Of a stretch of DNA of 64,000 nt, positions 57,201 to 64,000 are shown piece by piece. The notes beneath the pieces were generated by a model. That model was not told where the DNA came from. It saw only the letters and a list, made by a program, of their open reading frames with translations, and searched no databases. The stretch is from Pseudomonas sp. R4-35-07 (GTDB taxonomy: Bacteria; Pseudomonadota; Gammaproteobacteria; Pseudomonadales; Pseudomonadaceae), in NCBI RefSeq assembly GCF_003852235.1, contig NZ_CP027732.1:124001-188000 (forward strand), in the 5' to 3' direction. The translations under genes and the position numbers were made by a program. Within the stretch, counting starts at the first letter, position 1, and each line of letters begins with the position of its first letter.

Positions 57201-60200
57201 CAACCTCATCACCCTCGATAACACCGGGGTCAGTGATGTGAATGGCAACCAGGGCCTCGGCACCACCAGCTCCAACAACTACACCATCGACACCCAGCGC
57301 CCGGCTGCGTCCATCGTGATGGCCGACACGGCCCTGAAAATCGGCGACACCTCGCTGGTGACCATCACCTTCAGTGAAGCCGTGTCGGGTTTCACCAATG
57401 CCGACCTGACGATTGCCAACGGCACATTGACGGCCGTCAGCAGCAGCGACGGGGGGATTACCTGGACAGCGACGTTTACCCCTGCCGCCAGCACCAGCGA
57501 CACCACCAACCTGATCACCCTGAACAACACCGGCATCGCCGACCAGGCCGGCAACGCCGGCAGCGGCACCACCGATTCGGCCAATTACGCCGTCGATACC
57601 GTCCGGCCAACCGCGACCATCGTGGTCGCCGACCCGGTGTTGAGCGCCGGTGAGACCTCGCTGGTCACCGTCACCTTCAGTGAGGCCGTCAGCGGTTTCA
57701 CCAATGCCGACCTGGCGATTGCCAACGGTACGTTGACGGCCGTCAGCAGCAGCGATGGCGGTATCACCTGGACCGCCACCTTCACGCCGACGCTTGGCGT
57801 CAATGACGCCACCAACCTGATTACCCTGGCCAATACCGGCGTCGCCGACCTCGCCGGCAACGCCGGGTCCGGCACCACCAACTCGGCCAACTACACGATC
57901 GACACCGTACAGCCGACAGCGACCATCGTGGTCGCGGACACCTCGTTGAGCATCGGCGAAACCTCACTGGTCACCATCACTTTCAGCGAAGCGGTCAGCG
58001 GTTTCAGCAACGCCGACCTGGCCATCGCCAACGGTACGCTGAGCGCGGTGAGCAGCAGCGACGGCGGTATCACCTGGACGGCGACGTTCACGCCCACCAG
58101 CGCCATTACCGACGCCAGCAACCTGATCACCCTGGATAACAGCGGTGTACAGAACGGCTCGGGCAACGTCGGCAGTGGCACCACCAGCTCCAACAACTAC
58201 GCCATCGACACACAGGCCCCGACCGCCAGCATTGTGCTTGCCAATACCACCCTCGGCGTCGGCCAGACTTCGCTGGTAACGGTCACCTTTTCCGAGGCGG
58301 TCACAGGCTTTACCAACGCCGACCTCGCGATTGCCAACGGTACCCTGAGCGCCTTGAGCAGTAACGATGGCGGCATTACCTGGACCGCAACCTTCACGCC
58401 GACGGCCGGAATCACCGACACCAGCAACCTGATCACGCTGAGCAACACCGGCATCGCCGACCAGGCCGGCAACGCAGGCAGCGGCACCACCGATTCGAAC
58501 AACTACACCATCGACAGCCAGCGCCCAACGGCCACGATCGTGGTCGCCGACCCAGTGTTGAGCGCCGGTGAGACCTCGCTGGTGACCATCACCTTCAACG
58601 AGGCGGTTTCAGGTTTCGACAACAGCGACCTGAGCGTGCCCAACGGCACGCTCTCGGCGGTGAGCAGCGCCGACGGTGGCATCACTTGGACGGCAACCTT
58701 CACCCCGAACGCCAGCGTGCGCGACACCACCAATCTGGTCATCCTGAACAACGCAGGGGTCGCCGACCTGGCCGGTAATGCGGGCACCGGCATCACCAAC
58801 TCGGGCAACTTCACCATCGATACGGTGCAACCGACGGCAACCATCGTGGTCGCGGATACCGCGTTAAGCGTCGGCGAAACCTCACTGGTCACCATCACTT
58901 TCAGCGAAGCGGTCAGCGGTTTCAGCAACGCCGACCTGGCCATCGCCAACGGTACGCTGAGCGCGGTGAGCAGCAGCGACGGCGGTATCACCTGGACGGC
59001 GACGTTCACGCCGATCAGCAATGTCACCGACACCAGCAACCTGATCACCCTGGACAACAGTGGCGTGCAAAATGGTGCGGGCAACGTCGGCAGCGGTACC
59101 ACTGACTCCAATAACTATGCCATCGACACACAGGCCCCGACCGCCAGCATTGTGCTTGCCAATACCACCCTCGGCGTCGGCCAGACTTCGCTGGTAACGG
59201 TCACCTTCTCCGAGGCGGTCACCGGCTTTACCAACGCCGACCTCGCGGTTGCCAACGGTACCTTGAGCGCCTTGAGCAGCAGCGATGGCGGTATTACCTG
59301 GACCGCAACCTTCACGCCGACGGCCGGAATCACCGACACCAGCAACCTGATCACGCTGAACAATACCGGCATCGCTGACCAGGCCGGCAACGCAGGCAGC
59401 GGCACCACCGACTCGAACAACTACACCATCGACAGCCAGCGCCCAACGGCCACGATCGTGGTCGCCGACCCAGTGTTGAGCGCCGGTGAAACCTCGCTGG
59501 TGACCATCACCTTCAGCGAGGCGGTATCAGGTTTCGACAACAGCGACCTTAGCGTGCCCAACGGCGCGCTCTCGGCGGTGAGCAGCGCCGACGGTGGCAT
59601 CACCTGGACGGCAACCTTCACCCCGAACGCCAGCGTGCGCGACACCACCAATCTGGTCACCCTGAACAACGCAGGGGTCGCCGACCTGGCCGGTAATGCC
59701 GGTACCGGCATCACCAACTCGGGCAACTTCACCATTGATACGGTGCAACCGACGGCAACCATCGTGGTCGCGGATACCGCGTTAAGCGTCGGCGAAACCT
59801 CACTGGTCACCATCACTTTCAGCGAAGCGGTCAGCGGTTTCAGCAACGCCGACCTGGCCATCGCCAACGGTACGCTGAGCGCGGTGAGCAGCAGCGACGG
59901 CGGTATCACCTGGACGGCGACGTTCACGCCGATCAGCAATGTCACCGACACCAGCAACCTGATCACCCTGGACAACAGTGGCGTGCAAAATGGTGCGGGC
60001 AACGTCGGCAGCGGTACCACTGACTCCAATAACTATGCCATCGACACACAGGCCCCGACCGCCAGTATTGTGCTTGCCAATACCACCCTCGGCGTCGGCC
60101 AGACTTCGCTGGTAACGGTCACCTTCTCCGAGGCGGTCACCGGCTTTACCAACGCCGACCTCGCGGTTGCCAACGGTACCTTGAGCGCCTTGAGCAGCAG

Positions 60201-62124
60201 CGATGGCGGCATTACCTGGACCGCGACTTTCACGCCGACGGCCGGAATCACCGACACCAGCAACCTGATCACGCTGAGCAACACCGGCATCGCCGACCAG
60301 GCCGGCAACGCTGGCAGCGGCACCACCGATTCGAACAACTACACCATCGACAGCCAGCGCCCAACGGCCACGATCGTGGTCGCCGACCCGACCCTGGCCG
60401 CCGGGGAAACTTCGCTGGTGACCATCACCTTCAGCGAGGCGGTATCAGGTTTCGACAACAGCGACCTGAGCGTGCCCAACGGCACGCTCTCGGCGGTGAG
60501 CAGCACGGACGGCGGCATCACCTGGACGGCGACGTTTACGCCGACCAGCGACATTCACGACACCACCAACCTGATCACGCTGGATAACGCCGGTGTCAGC
60601 GACCTGGCAGGCAATGTCGGCAGTGGCGTGACGGGCTCCGATAACTTCAGCATCGACACGCTGCGGCCGACCGCGACGGTTGTGGTCGACCACGGCGCAT
60701 TGAAGGTGGGTGAGACTGCCCAAGTCACCATTACCTTCTCCGAGGCAGTCAGTGGCTTGAGCACCGGCGACCTGAGCGTGACCAATGGCACTCTGGGCAA
60801 CCTGGCCTCCAGCGATGGCGGCGTGACCTGGACCGCGACCCTGACGCCGACAGCCAACATCACCGACACCAGCAACCTGGTCACGCTGAACAACAGCGGC
60901 GTGCAGGACGCGGCCGGCAACGCAGGCAGCGGCACCACCGATTCCAACAACTATGCCGTCGACACCCAATGCCCCACCGCGAGTATTTCCGTGGCCAACG
61001 GCACCTTGGGCATCGGGCAGACCACCACCGTTACCATCGCTTTCAGCGAAGCAGTGAGCGGCTTTGACCTGTCGGACCTGAGTGTGGCCAATGGGGTGCT
61101 GTCCAACCTGGCAAGCCAGGATGGCGGTAAAACCTGGACCGCCCTCCTGACCCCAACCGCGGTGATCAGCGATGCGACCAACCTGATCGTGCTGGATGCG
61201 GGTCAAGTCAATGACGCGGCGGGTAATGCCGGCAACGGCATTGCGATCTCCAACAATTATGCGATCGATGGCGAACGCCCCACCGCGACGATCAGCATCG
61301 CCAACCCGAACCTGACGGTGGGCCAGACCACCACCGTGACCTTCACCTTCAGCGAGAAAGTCAGTGGCTTCGACCTTGATGACCTGAGCGTGGCCAACGG
61401 CAGCTTGTCCAACCTGGCAACCAGCGATGGCGGCCAGACCTGGACGGCCACTTTGACCCCGGCAGCCAACCTCAACGACCCGAGCAACTTCATCACCCTC
61501 GATACCGGGCTGGTGAATGACCTGTCGGGCAATACGGGCAGCGGTTTTGCCAACTCCAACAACTTCTCGATCAATACCGTTACGTTGACTGGCGACCCGC
61601 TGTTTCGCGTCACCGAACCGGCACCGTCGCAGGTTGCGACGAACGTGCCATTGCAGCCCGTTATCTTCGGCCAGCCGACCGGCAATCTCGGCTCACTCAT
61701 CGGCTTCTCGCCGTTGTTTGCACCGCGCGAAATAGGCGCGGGCTTGCCGCCCCTGGGCAGTATCTTCATTCAGAACGGTGCGTCGGCGCCGAGCTTTATC
61801 GCCCAGGTGTTCAGCAACAACGACGCCGGTGATGGCAGCGGCAAGGGCTTTCTCGGCTTTGGCGGCGGCGATGGCGGAGTGTTTGGTTCAAGCTCCTTGT
61901 CGAGCCTGTTCAACCGTGACAGCGGCGGCGACGACAGCGGCCTCAAGGCGTTCGACAGCAAGTCGATCAAGGGCCAGTCCGACCCGGCCCACGGGTTGCG
62001 TGGCGTATTTGGCGCGCCAACCCTCGGCCAGCAATTGCAGCAACTCAAGGACACCGAACAACGCCAGGTGATTGACCTGGCGCGTGCACTGCAACAGGTC
62101 GGCATCAGCGAAATGCAGGCTTGA
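54247..62124 (+). CDS. Giant LEPR/DUF4347 exoprotein with 18 Ig-like repeats
   Basis: 2,625 residues. Near the N terminus is the LEPR-XLL-type motif HLEPRMLFDGA (about 24-34), typical of very large exported repeat proteins. A DUF4347 domain follows (about 85-245) with H141 (IIAHGNAG) and C184 (IYGCYTA). Next come a short parallel-beta-like segment (about 250-370; SLRAAIASAQNGDIVTFNAG), a Gly-rich region (about 375-600), 18 bacterial Ig-like (Big_12-type) repeats of 102 residues (609-2444) and a unique C-terminal tail of 180 residues. There is no RTX array and no Sec signal. It is probably a surface adhesin or matrix protein exported by the neighbouring adaptor/TolC genes. The ATG at 54247 follows GGTGAG; a GTG at 54238 is possible. 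Confidence 0.87.
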   Translation: MWWSNRKSRETEAVRARVSPMIMHLEPRMLFDGAVAATVAEAAQPDSHPTADAAKPPTADHPSVSKDTHGQADAPAVSPVAVPGQTVVFVDARVKDSASLLQGVAPGAQVIQLDASKDGLQQIADYLDTHQGVSSVQIIAHGNAGDLWLGTTYLSADNVAARSAVLGQIGKDMNVGGDILIYGCYTAEGERGLNFVDSLAQLTGRDVAASINRTGVGGDWDLEIATGSIESANVLSTKTMSDYQWGLATWTATNNLNTGVGSLRAAIASAQNGDIVTFNAGLSGSTVALTSELLINKNITVDGDLDNNGTADITLDGQYRSRVVEIASGSTVTLDGLVITKGLVAGNGGNGGAAAAGAMGGGIFNAGTLTLNNVTVTANAASGGGGGGGVTPAYSGGGGGGGGGIGGGSGGHGGSTGPGNLTYAGGAGSAGAGGYGGGYSVNDMGGRGGTSTGGLGGNGASGYSHGGDGGSATNGTLSIGGGGGGSGWDKVGGVGGNASGGIYNASSGTLKVIGASVISNNIAAGGGGGGGGSGGKIFDGGAGGRGVGAIWNNGGTVLITAANFAALSGNAAASGVGGPTSGGTAGTTPSAQPSIYSSGGVLNTAYVEPPTATIVLADSALKIGDTSLVTITFSRAVSGFTNADLAIANGTLTAVSSADGGITWTATFTPTNAISDTTNVISLDNTGVAAISDGAVGVGTTNSANYVVDTLRPTATIAITDTALKAGETTAVTFTFSEAVSGFTNADLTIANGTLSAVSSSDGGITWTATFTPTTAITDATNLITLDNTGIADQAGNAGSGTTDSANYAIDTARPTATIVVADNSLSIGETSLVTITFSEAVSGFTNADLTLANGTLSAVTSGDGGITWTATFTPTNSVTDTTNVITLNNTGVADAAGNTGQGTTDSNNFVVDTTRPTATLVVADTALAIGETSTVTITFNKAVSGFTNADLAVANGTLSAVSSSDGGITWTATLTPTASITDTTNLITLDNTGVSDVNGNQGLGTTSSNNYTIDTQRPAASIVMADTALKIGDTSLVTITFSEAVSGFTNADLTIANGTLTAVSSSDGGITWTATFTPAASTSDTTNLITLNNTGIADQAGNAGSGTTDSANYAVDTVRPTATIVVADPVLSAGETSLVTVTFSEAVSGFTNADLAIANGTLTAVSSSDGGITWTATFTPTLGVNDATNLITLANTGVADLAGNAGSGTTNSANYTIDTVQPTATIVVADTSLSIGETSLVTITFSEAVSGFSNADLAIANGTLSAVSSSDGGITWTATFTPTSAITDASNLITLDNSGVQNGSGNVGSGTTSSNNYAIDTQAPTASIVLANTTLGVGQTSLVTVTFSEAVTGFTNADLAIANGTLSALSSNDGGITWTATFTPTAGITDTSNLITLSNTGIADQAGNAGSGTTDSNNYTIDSQRPTATIVVADPVLSAGETSLVTITFNEAVSGFDNSDLSVPNGTLSAVSSADGGITWTATFTPNASVRDTTNLVILNNAGVADLAGNAGTGITNSGNFTIDTVQPTATIVVADTALSVGETSLVTITFSEAVSGFSNADLAIANGTLSAVSSSDGGITWTATFTPISNVTDTSNLITLDNSGVQNGAGNVGSGTTDSNNYAIDTQAPTASIVLANTTLGVGQTSLVTVTFSEAVTGFTNADLAVANGTLSALSSSDGGITWTATFTPTAGITDTSNLITLNNTGIADQAGNAGSGTTDSNNYTIDSQRPTATIVVADPVLSAGETSLVTITFSEAVSGFDNSDLSVPNGALSAVSSADGGITWTATFTPNASVRDTTNLVTLNNAGVADLAGNAGTGITNSGNFTIDTVQPTATIVVADTALSVGETSLVTITFSEAVSGFSNADLAIANGTLSAVSSSDGGITWTATFTPISNVTDTSNLITLDNSGVQNGAGNVGSGTTDSNNYAIDTQAPTASIVLANTTLGVGQTSLVTVTFSEAVTGFTNADLAVANGTLSALSSSDGGITWTATFTPTAGITDTSNLITLSNTGIADQAGNAGSGTTDSNNYTIDSQRPTATIVVADPTLAAGETSLVTITFSEAVSGFDNSDLSVPNGTLSAVSSTDGGITWTATFTPTSDIHDTTNLITLDNAGVSDLAGNVGSGVTGSDNFSIDTLRPTATVVVDHGALKVGETAQVTITFSEAVSGLSTGDLSVTNGTLGNLASSDGGVTWTATLTPTANITDTSNLVTLNNSGVQDAAGNAGSGTTDSNNYAVDTQCPTASISVANGTLGIGQTTTVTIAFSEAVSGFDLSDLSVANGVLSNLASQDGGKTWTALLTPTAVISDATNLIVLDAGQVNDAAGNAGNGIAISNNYAIDGERPTATISIANPNLTVGQTTTVTFTFSEKVSGFDLDDLSVANGSLSNLATSDGGQTWTATLTPAANLNDPSNFITLDTGLVNDLSGNTGSGFANSNNFSINTVTLTGDPLFRVTEPAPSQVATNVPLQPVIFGQPTGNLGSLIGFSPLFAPREIGAGLPPLGSIFIQNGASAPSFIAQVFSNNDAGDGSGKGFLGFGGGDGGVFGSSSLSSLFNRDSGGDDSGLKAFDSKSIKGQSDPAHGLRGVFGAPTLGQQLQQLKDTEQRQVIDLARALQQVGISEMQA
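56071..61578 (+). repeat. 18 tandem 306-bp (102-residue) Ig-like repeats
   Basis: Each unit starts RPTATIVVAD or a variant and contains ITFSEAVSGF, NGTLSAVSSSDGG, ITWTATFTP and ends TTDSNNYAID. Spacing is exactly 306 bp across the array. The last three units are the most divergent; the central ones are nearly identical in DNA. Confidence 0.92.
58200..60035 (+). repeat. Duplicated 918-bp three-unit block within the Ig array
   Basis: Units 8-10 (58200-59117) and 11-13 (59118-60035) are nearly identical as a block, with only scattered base changes (for example AACGAG versus AGCGAG near 58597/59515). Units 14 and 15 begin a third, partial copy. This shows recent expansion by three-unit steps. 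Confidence 0.85.
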
Positions 62125-62165
62125 ACATACTTAACTCAAGACGCAGGAACAGGGGCGCTCCAAGG

Positions 62166-63680
62166 ATGAAAACAGGTCATAAGTTGTTCGGCGCCAGCTT
62201 GCTGGCGCTGGCGATCGGCGGTTGTGCGGTCACCAGCGAGCCGATTGAACGCAGTGTCAGTGAGCAGCGAGCCCGCAGCGATCTGCAAGGCATGTACAAG
62301 GACCAGGAGCCGCTGAGCGGCCCGCTCACGCTGCACCAGGCCATGGCCCGTGCGGTGAAGTACAACCTCGAAGGCCGCTTGAAGATCATGGAAGAAGCCC
62401 TGGCCATGCGTCAGTCCGACCTTTCCAGCTTCGACATGCTGCCGCGCATGGCCCTGTCTGCGGGCTACGCCGGGCGCAATAACACCAACGCCTCCAGCAG
62501 CCAGAGCGTGCTCAGTGGCAACCAGTCGCTGGAACCGTCCACCTCCCAGGACCGCGACCGCCGCGTGGCGGACCTGACCATGGTGTGGAACGTTCTCGAC
62601 TTTGGTGTGAGCTACATCAGCGCCAAGCAGCAGGGCGACCAGCGTCTGATCATCCAGGAACGTCGGCGCAAGGTGATCAACACCATCGTGCAGGACGTAC
62701 GCTCGGCCTATTGGCGCGCCGTGGCGGCTGAACGCTTGCTGACCCAGATCGACAGCCTGATGGCGCGGGTCAACCAGGCCCAGACCAACAGCCAGAGCAT
62801 GAGCGAGCAGCGCATCGGCGACCCGGTGCAGGCCCTCGGTTACCAGCGCTCGCTGATCGAAGCCACGCGCCAGTTGCAGGAACAGCGCCGCGCGCTGTCC
62901 CTGGCCAAGACCGAACTGGCTACCCTGATCAACCTGCCCATGGGCACCGACCTCAAGCTGGTAACGCCCGATGACTACAGCGTGCCGCAACTGAAGGTCA
63001 AGCTGGCCAGCCTGGAGCAGGAAGCCCTGGCCAACCGCCCTGAACTGCGCGAGCAGGACTACCAGACCCGCATCAGCGCCGCCGAAACCCGCAAAGCCAT
63101 GCTGCGCCTGCTGCCGGGCCTGGAGTTTTCGGCCGGAGGCCATTACGACAGCAACTCGTTTTTGGTCGACAACCGTTGGGCCGACTACGGCGCCAAGATC
63201 ACCTGGAACCTGTTCAACGTGATCTCCGCGCCGGCCGCCATCGACGTCGCCAAGGCCGGTGAAAACGTCGCGACAGCCCGACGCCAGGCGATGTCCATCG
63301 CGGTGCTGGCCCAAGTCTACGTGGCCAACGCCAATTACCAGGAAGCCGTGCGCCAGTTCAAGACCAGCGAACAACTGGCCAGCATCGACGGGCAAATCCT
63401 CACTCAGTTGCGCAACCGCCATGAGGCCGCCGGGTTAGGCGAGCTCGACTTGATCCAGGGCGAACTCAACACCCTGCAAGCCGACCTGCGCCGCGACCTG
63501 GCCTACGCCGACCTGCGCAACGCCTATGGCCAGATCTTCGCCAGCGCCGGGCTCGACCCGTTGCCCGAAGAGCTGGACTCGGACCGCGTACAGTCCATCG
63601 CCACGGCGTTGGCTGGCCGCGAATCAGCGTGGGCTGCCGGCAATATCGCCACGCCGGTGCCACGTGCCGTCGCCAAATAA
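62166..63680 (+). CDS. TolC-family outer-membrane lipoprotein
   Basis: 504 residues. The signal peptide ends in the lipobox AIGGC (about 16-20), so the protein is acylated. Two outer-membrane-efflux-like domains (about 60-280 and 290-480) have long helices (QQRRALSLAKTELATLI-type heptads) and the linker NRPELREQDYQTRISAAE. It would supply the outer-membrane conduit for the adaptor proteins and LEPR protein encoded just upstream. I chose the ATG at 62166 because it begins a proper lipoprotein signal; the open frame from 62121 overlaps the LEPR stop. The APS kinase gene follows after 4 bp. Confidence 0.88.
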   Translation: MKTGHKLFGASLLALAIGGCAVTSEPIERSVSEQRARSDLQGMYKDQEPLSGPLTLHQAMARAVKYNLEGRLKIMEEALAMRQSDLSSFDMLPRMALSAGYAGRNNTNASSSQSVLSGNQSLEPSTSQDRDRRVADLTMVWNVLDFGVSYISAKQQGDQRLIIQERRRKVINTIVQDVRSAYWRAVAAERLLTQIDSLMARVNQAQTNSQSMSEQRIGDPVQALGYQRSLIEATRQLQEQRRALSLAKTELATLINLPMGTDLKLVTPDDYSVPQLKVKLASLEQEALANRPELREQDYQTRISAAETRKAMLRLLPGLEFSAGGHYDSNSFLVDNRWADYGAKITWNLFNVISAPAAIDVAKAGENVATARRQAMSIAVLAQVYVANANYQEAVRQFKTSEQLASIDGQILTQLRNRHEAAGLGELDLIQGELNTLQADLRRDLAYADLRNAYGQIFASAGLDPLPEELDSDRVQSIATALAGRESAWAAGNIATPVPRAVAK

Positions 63681-63684
63681 CCTG

Positions 63685-64000
63685 GTGGCGCCGACGGCGA
63701 GCGTCACTCGCCGTCAACGCGAAGCGCGCAATGGGCATCGCGGCGTGGCGATCCTGCTCACCGGTTTGCCTGCCTCGGGCAAATCCACCCTGGCCCAGGG
63801 GCTGCAAGCGGCGTTGTTCGAACAGGGCCGGCAGAGCCTGGTCCTCGACGGCGACGCCTTGCGCGGTGGCCTCAACAAAGACCTGGGGTTTGCCGACAGC
63901 GATCGCCTGGAGAACATCCGCCGCGCCAGCGAACTCTCGGCACTGCTGGTAGAAAACGGGCACATCGTGATCCTGGCGTTGATCGCGCCGCTGGTTGAGC
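63685..64000 (+). CDS. cysC: Adenylylsulfate (APS) kinase, N-terminal part (cut by window end)
   Basis: 105 residues visible, open at the window end. The sequence ARNGHRGVAILLTGLPASGK has the P-loop (GLPASGKS, 27-34) and is followed by the APS-binding segment LDGDALRGGLNKDLGF and DRLENIRR, all typical of CysC. It phosphorylates APS to PAPS, the donor of the sulfotransferase. The likely start is the GTG at 63685, 4 bp after the TolC-like gene; the frame is open further upstream. SGK rather than the more common GSGK in the loop is a normal variant. Stand-alone CysC beside a sulfotransferase indicates local PAPS supply. Confidence 0.9.
   Translation, partial: MAPTASVTRRQREARNGHRGVAILLTGLPASGKSTLAQGLQAALFEQGRQSLVLDGDALRGGLNKDLGFADSDRLENIRRASELSALLVENGHIVILALIAPLVE

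Noticed and set aside
56071..61578. Repeated tyrosines (NNYAID) of the Ig units as sulfation sites
   Set aside because: The residue alternates with phenylalanine in several units and lies in a predicted strand, so a structural role is more likely.
56061..61769. Regular minus-strand open frames of 101-203 codons opposite the Ig repeats
   Set aside because: They recur every 306 bp as antisense shadows of the LEPR-protein repeats and have no independent support.

Overview
The window looks like a chromosome segment from a member of the Pseudomonas fluorescens group. It opens inside a 23S rRNA gene with Pseudomonas-type tandem 5S genes, carries the complete lap biofilm-adhesin locus in its usual order, has P. 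fluorescens-type REP palindromes between genes, and is GC-rich with Pseudomonas codon use.

Layout. Positions 1-1170 hold the 3' end of an rrn operon: partial 23S, then two 5S genes, each with its own terminator. 1259-3279 is an amino-acid-type dCache chemoreceptor behind a sigma-28-like promoter. 3348-8424 (minus strand) is a tightly overlapping three-gene operon of the pvf/mgo type: heme-oxygenase-like oxidase, AurF-like N-oxygenase and A-T-reductase NRPS. It probably makes a diazeniumdiolate or pyrazine-N-oxide signal. A GntR/FCD regulator follows, with a perfect VanR-type operator just upstream of it.

9762-34716 is the Lap system: LapG periplasmic protease, LapD c-di-GMP receptor, a small conserved gene, the roughly 5,478-residue adhesin LapA (minus strand), and the type I exporter LapE/LapB/LapC. 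LapA contains about 17 tandem 210-residue repeats, all exactly 630 bp apart, and two copies of the TAAG cleavage motif used by LapG. When c-di-GMP is high, LapD holds LapG and LapA stays on the surface. When it falls, LapG is free to cut LapA.

34931-41070 holds a TauD-type dioxygenase, a LysR regulator and a tripartite drug efflux operon (outer-membrane factor, HlyD adaptor, DHA2 MFS pump). 41107-42667 is a HipBA toxin-antitoxin pair. 42773-45636 holds two exported proteins of unknown role (DUF3142 and a large helical-repeat protein).

45796-64000 is the most unusual part. It encodes three membrane-fusion-like proteins: a plain adaptor, a GAF-adaptor fusion and an M50-peptidase-adaptor fusion. 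With them are a GNAT acetyltransferase, a divergent DUF6916-like/phage-tail-collar pair, a GT-C glycosyltransferase, a RaxST-like sulfotransferase, a 2,625-residue LEPR/DUF4347 exoprotein with 18 Ig-like repeats, a TolC-family lipoprotein and the start of an APS kinase. No ABC ATPase is present in this cluster. I infer a secretion and modification locus for a giant surface protein and/or fibre, with dedicated PAPS supply for sulfation. It resembles the Xanthomonas rax logic but uses an M50-fused exporter. This is inference from gene content and has not been tested.
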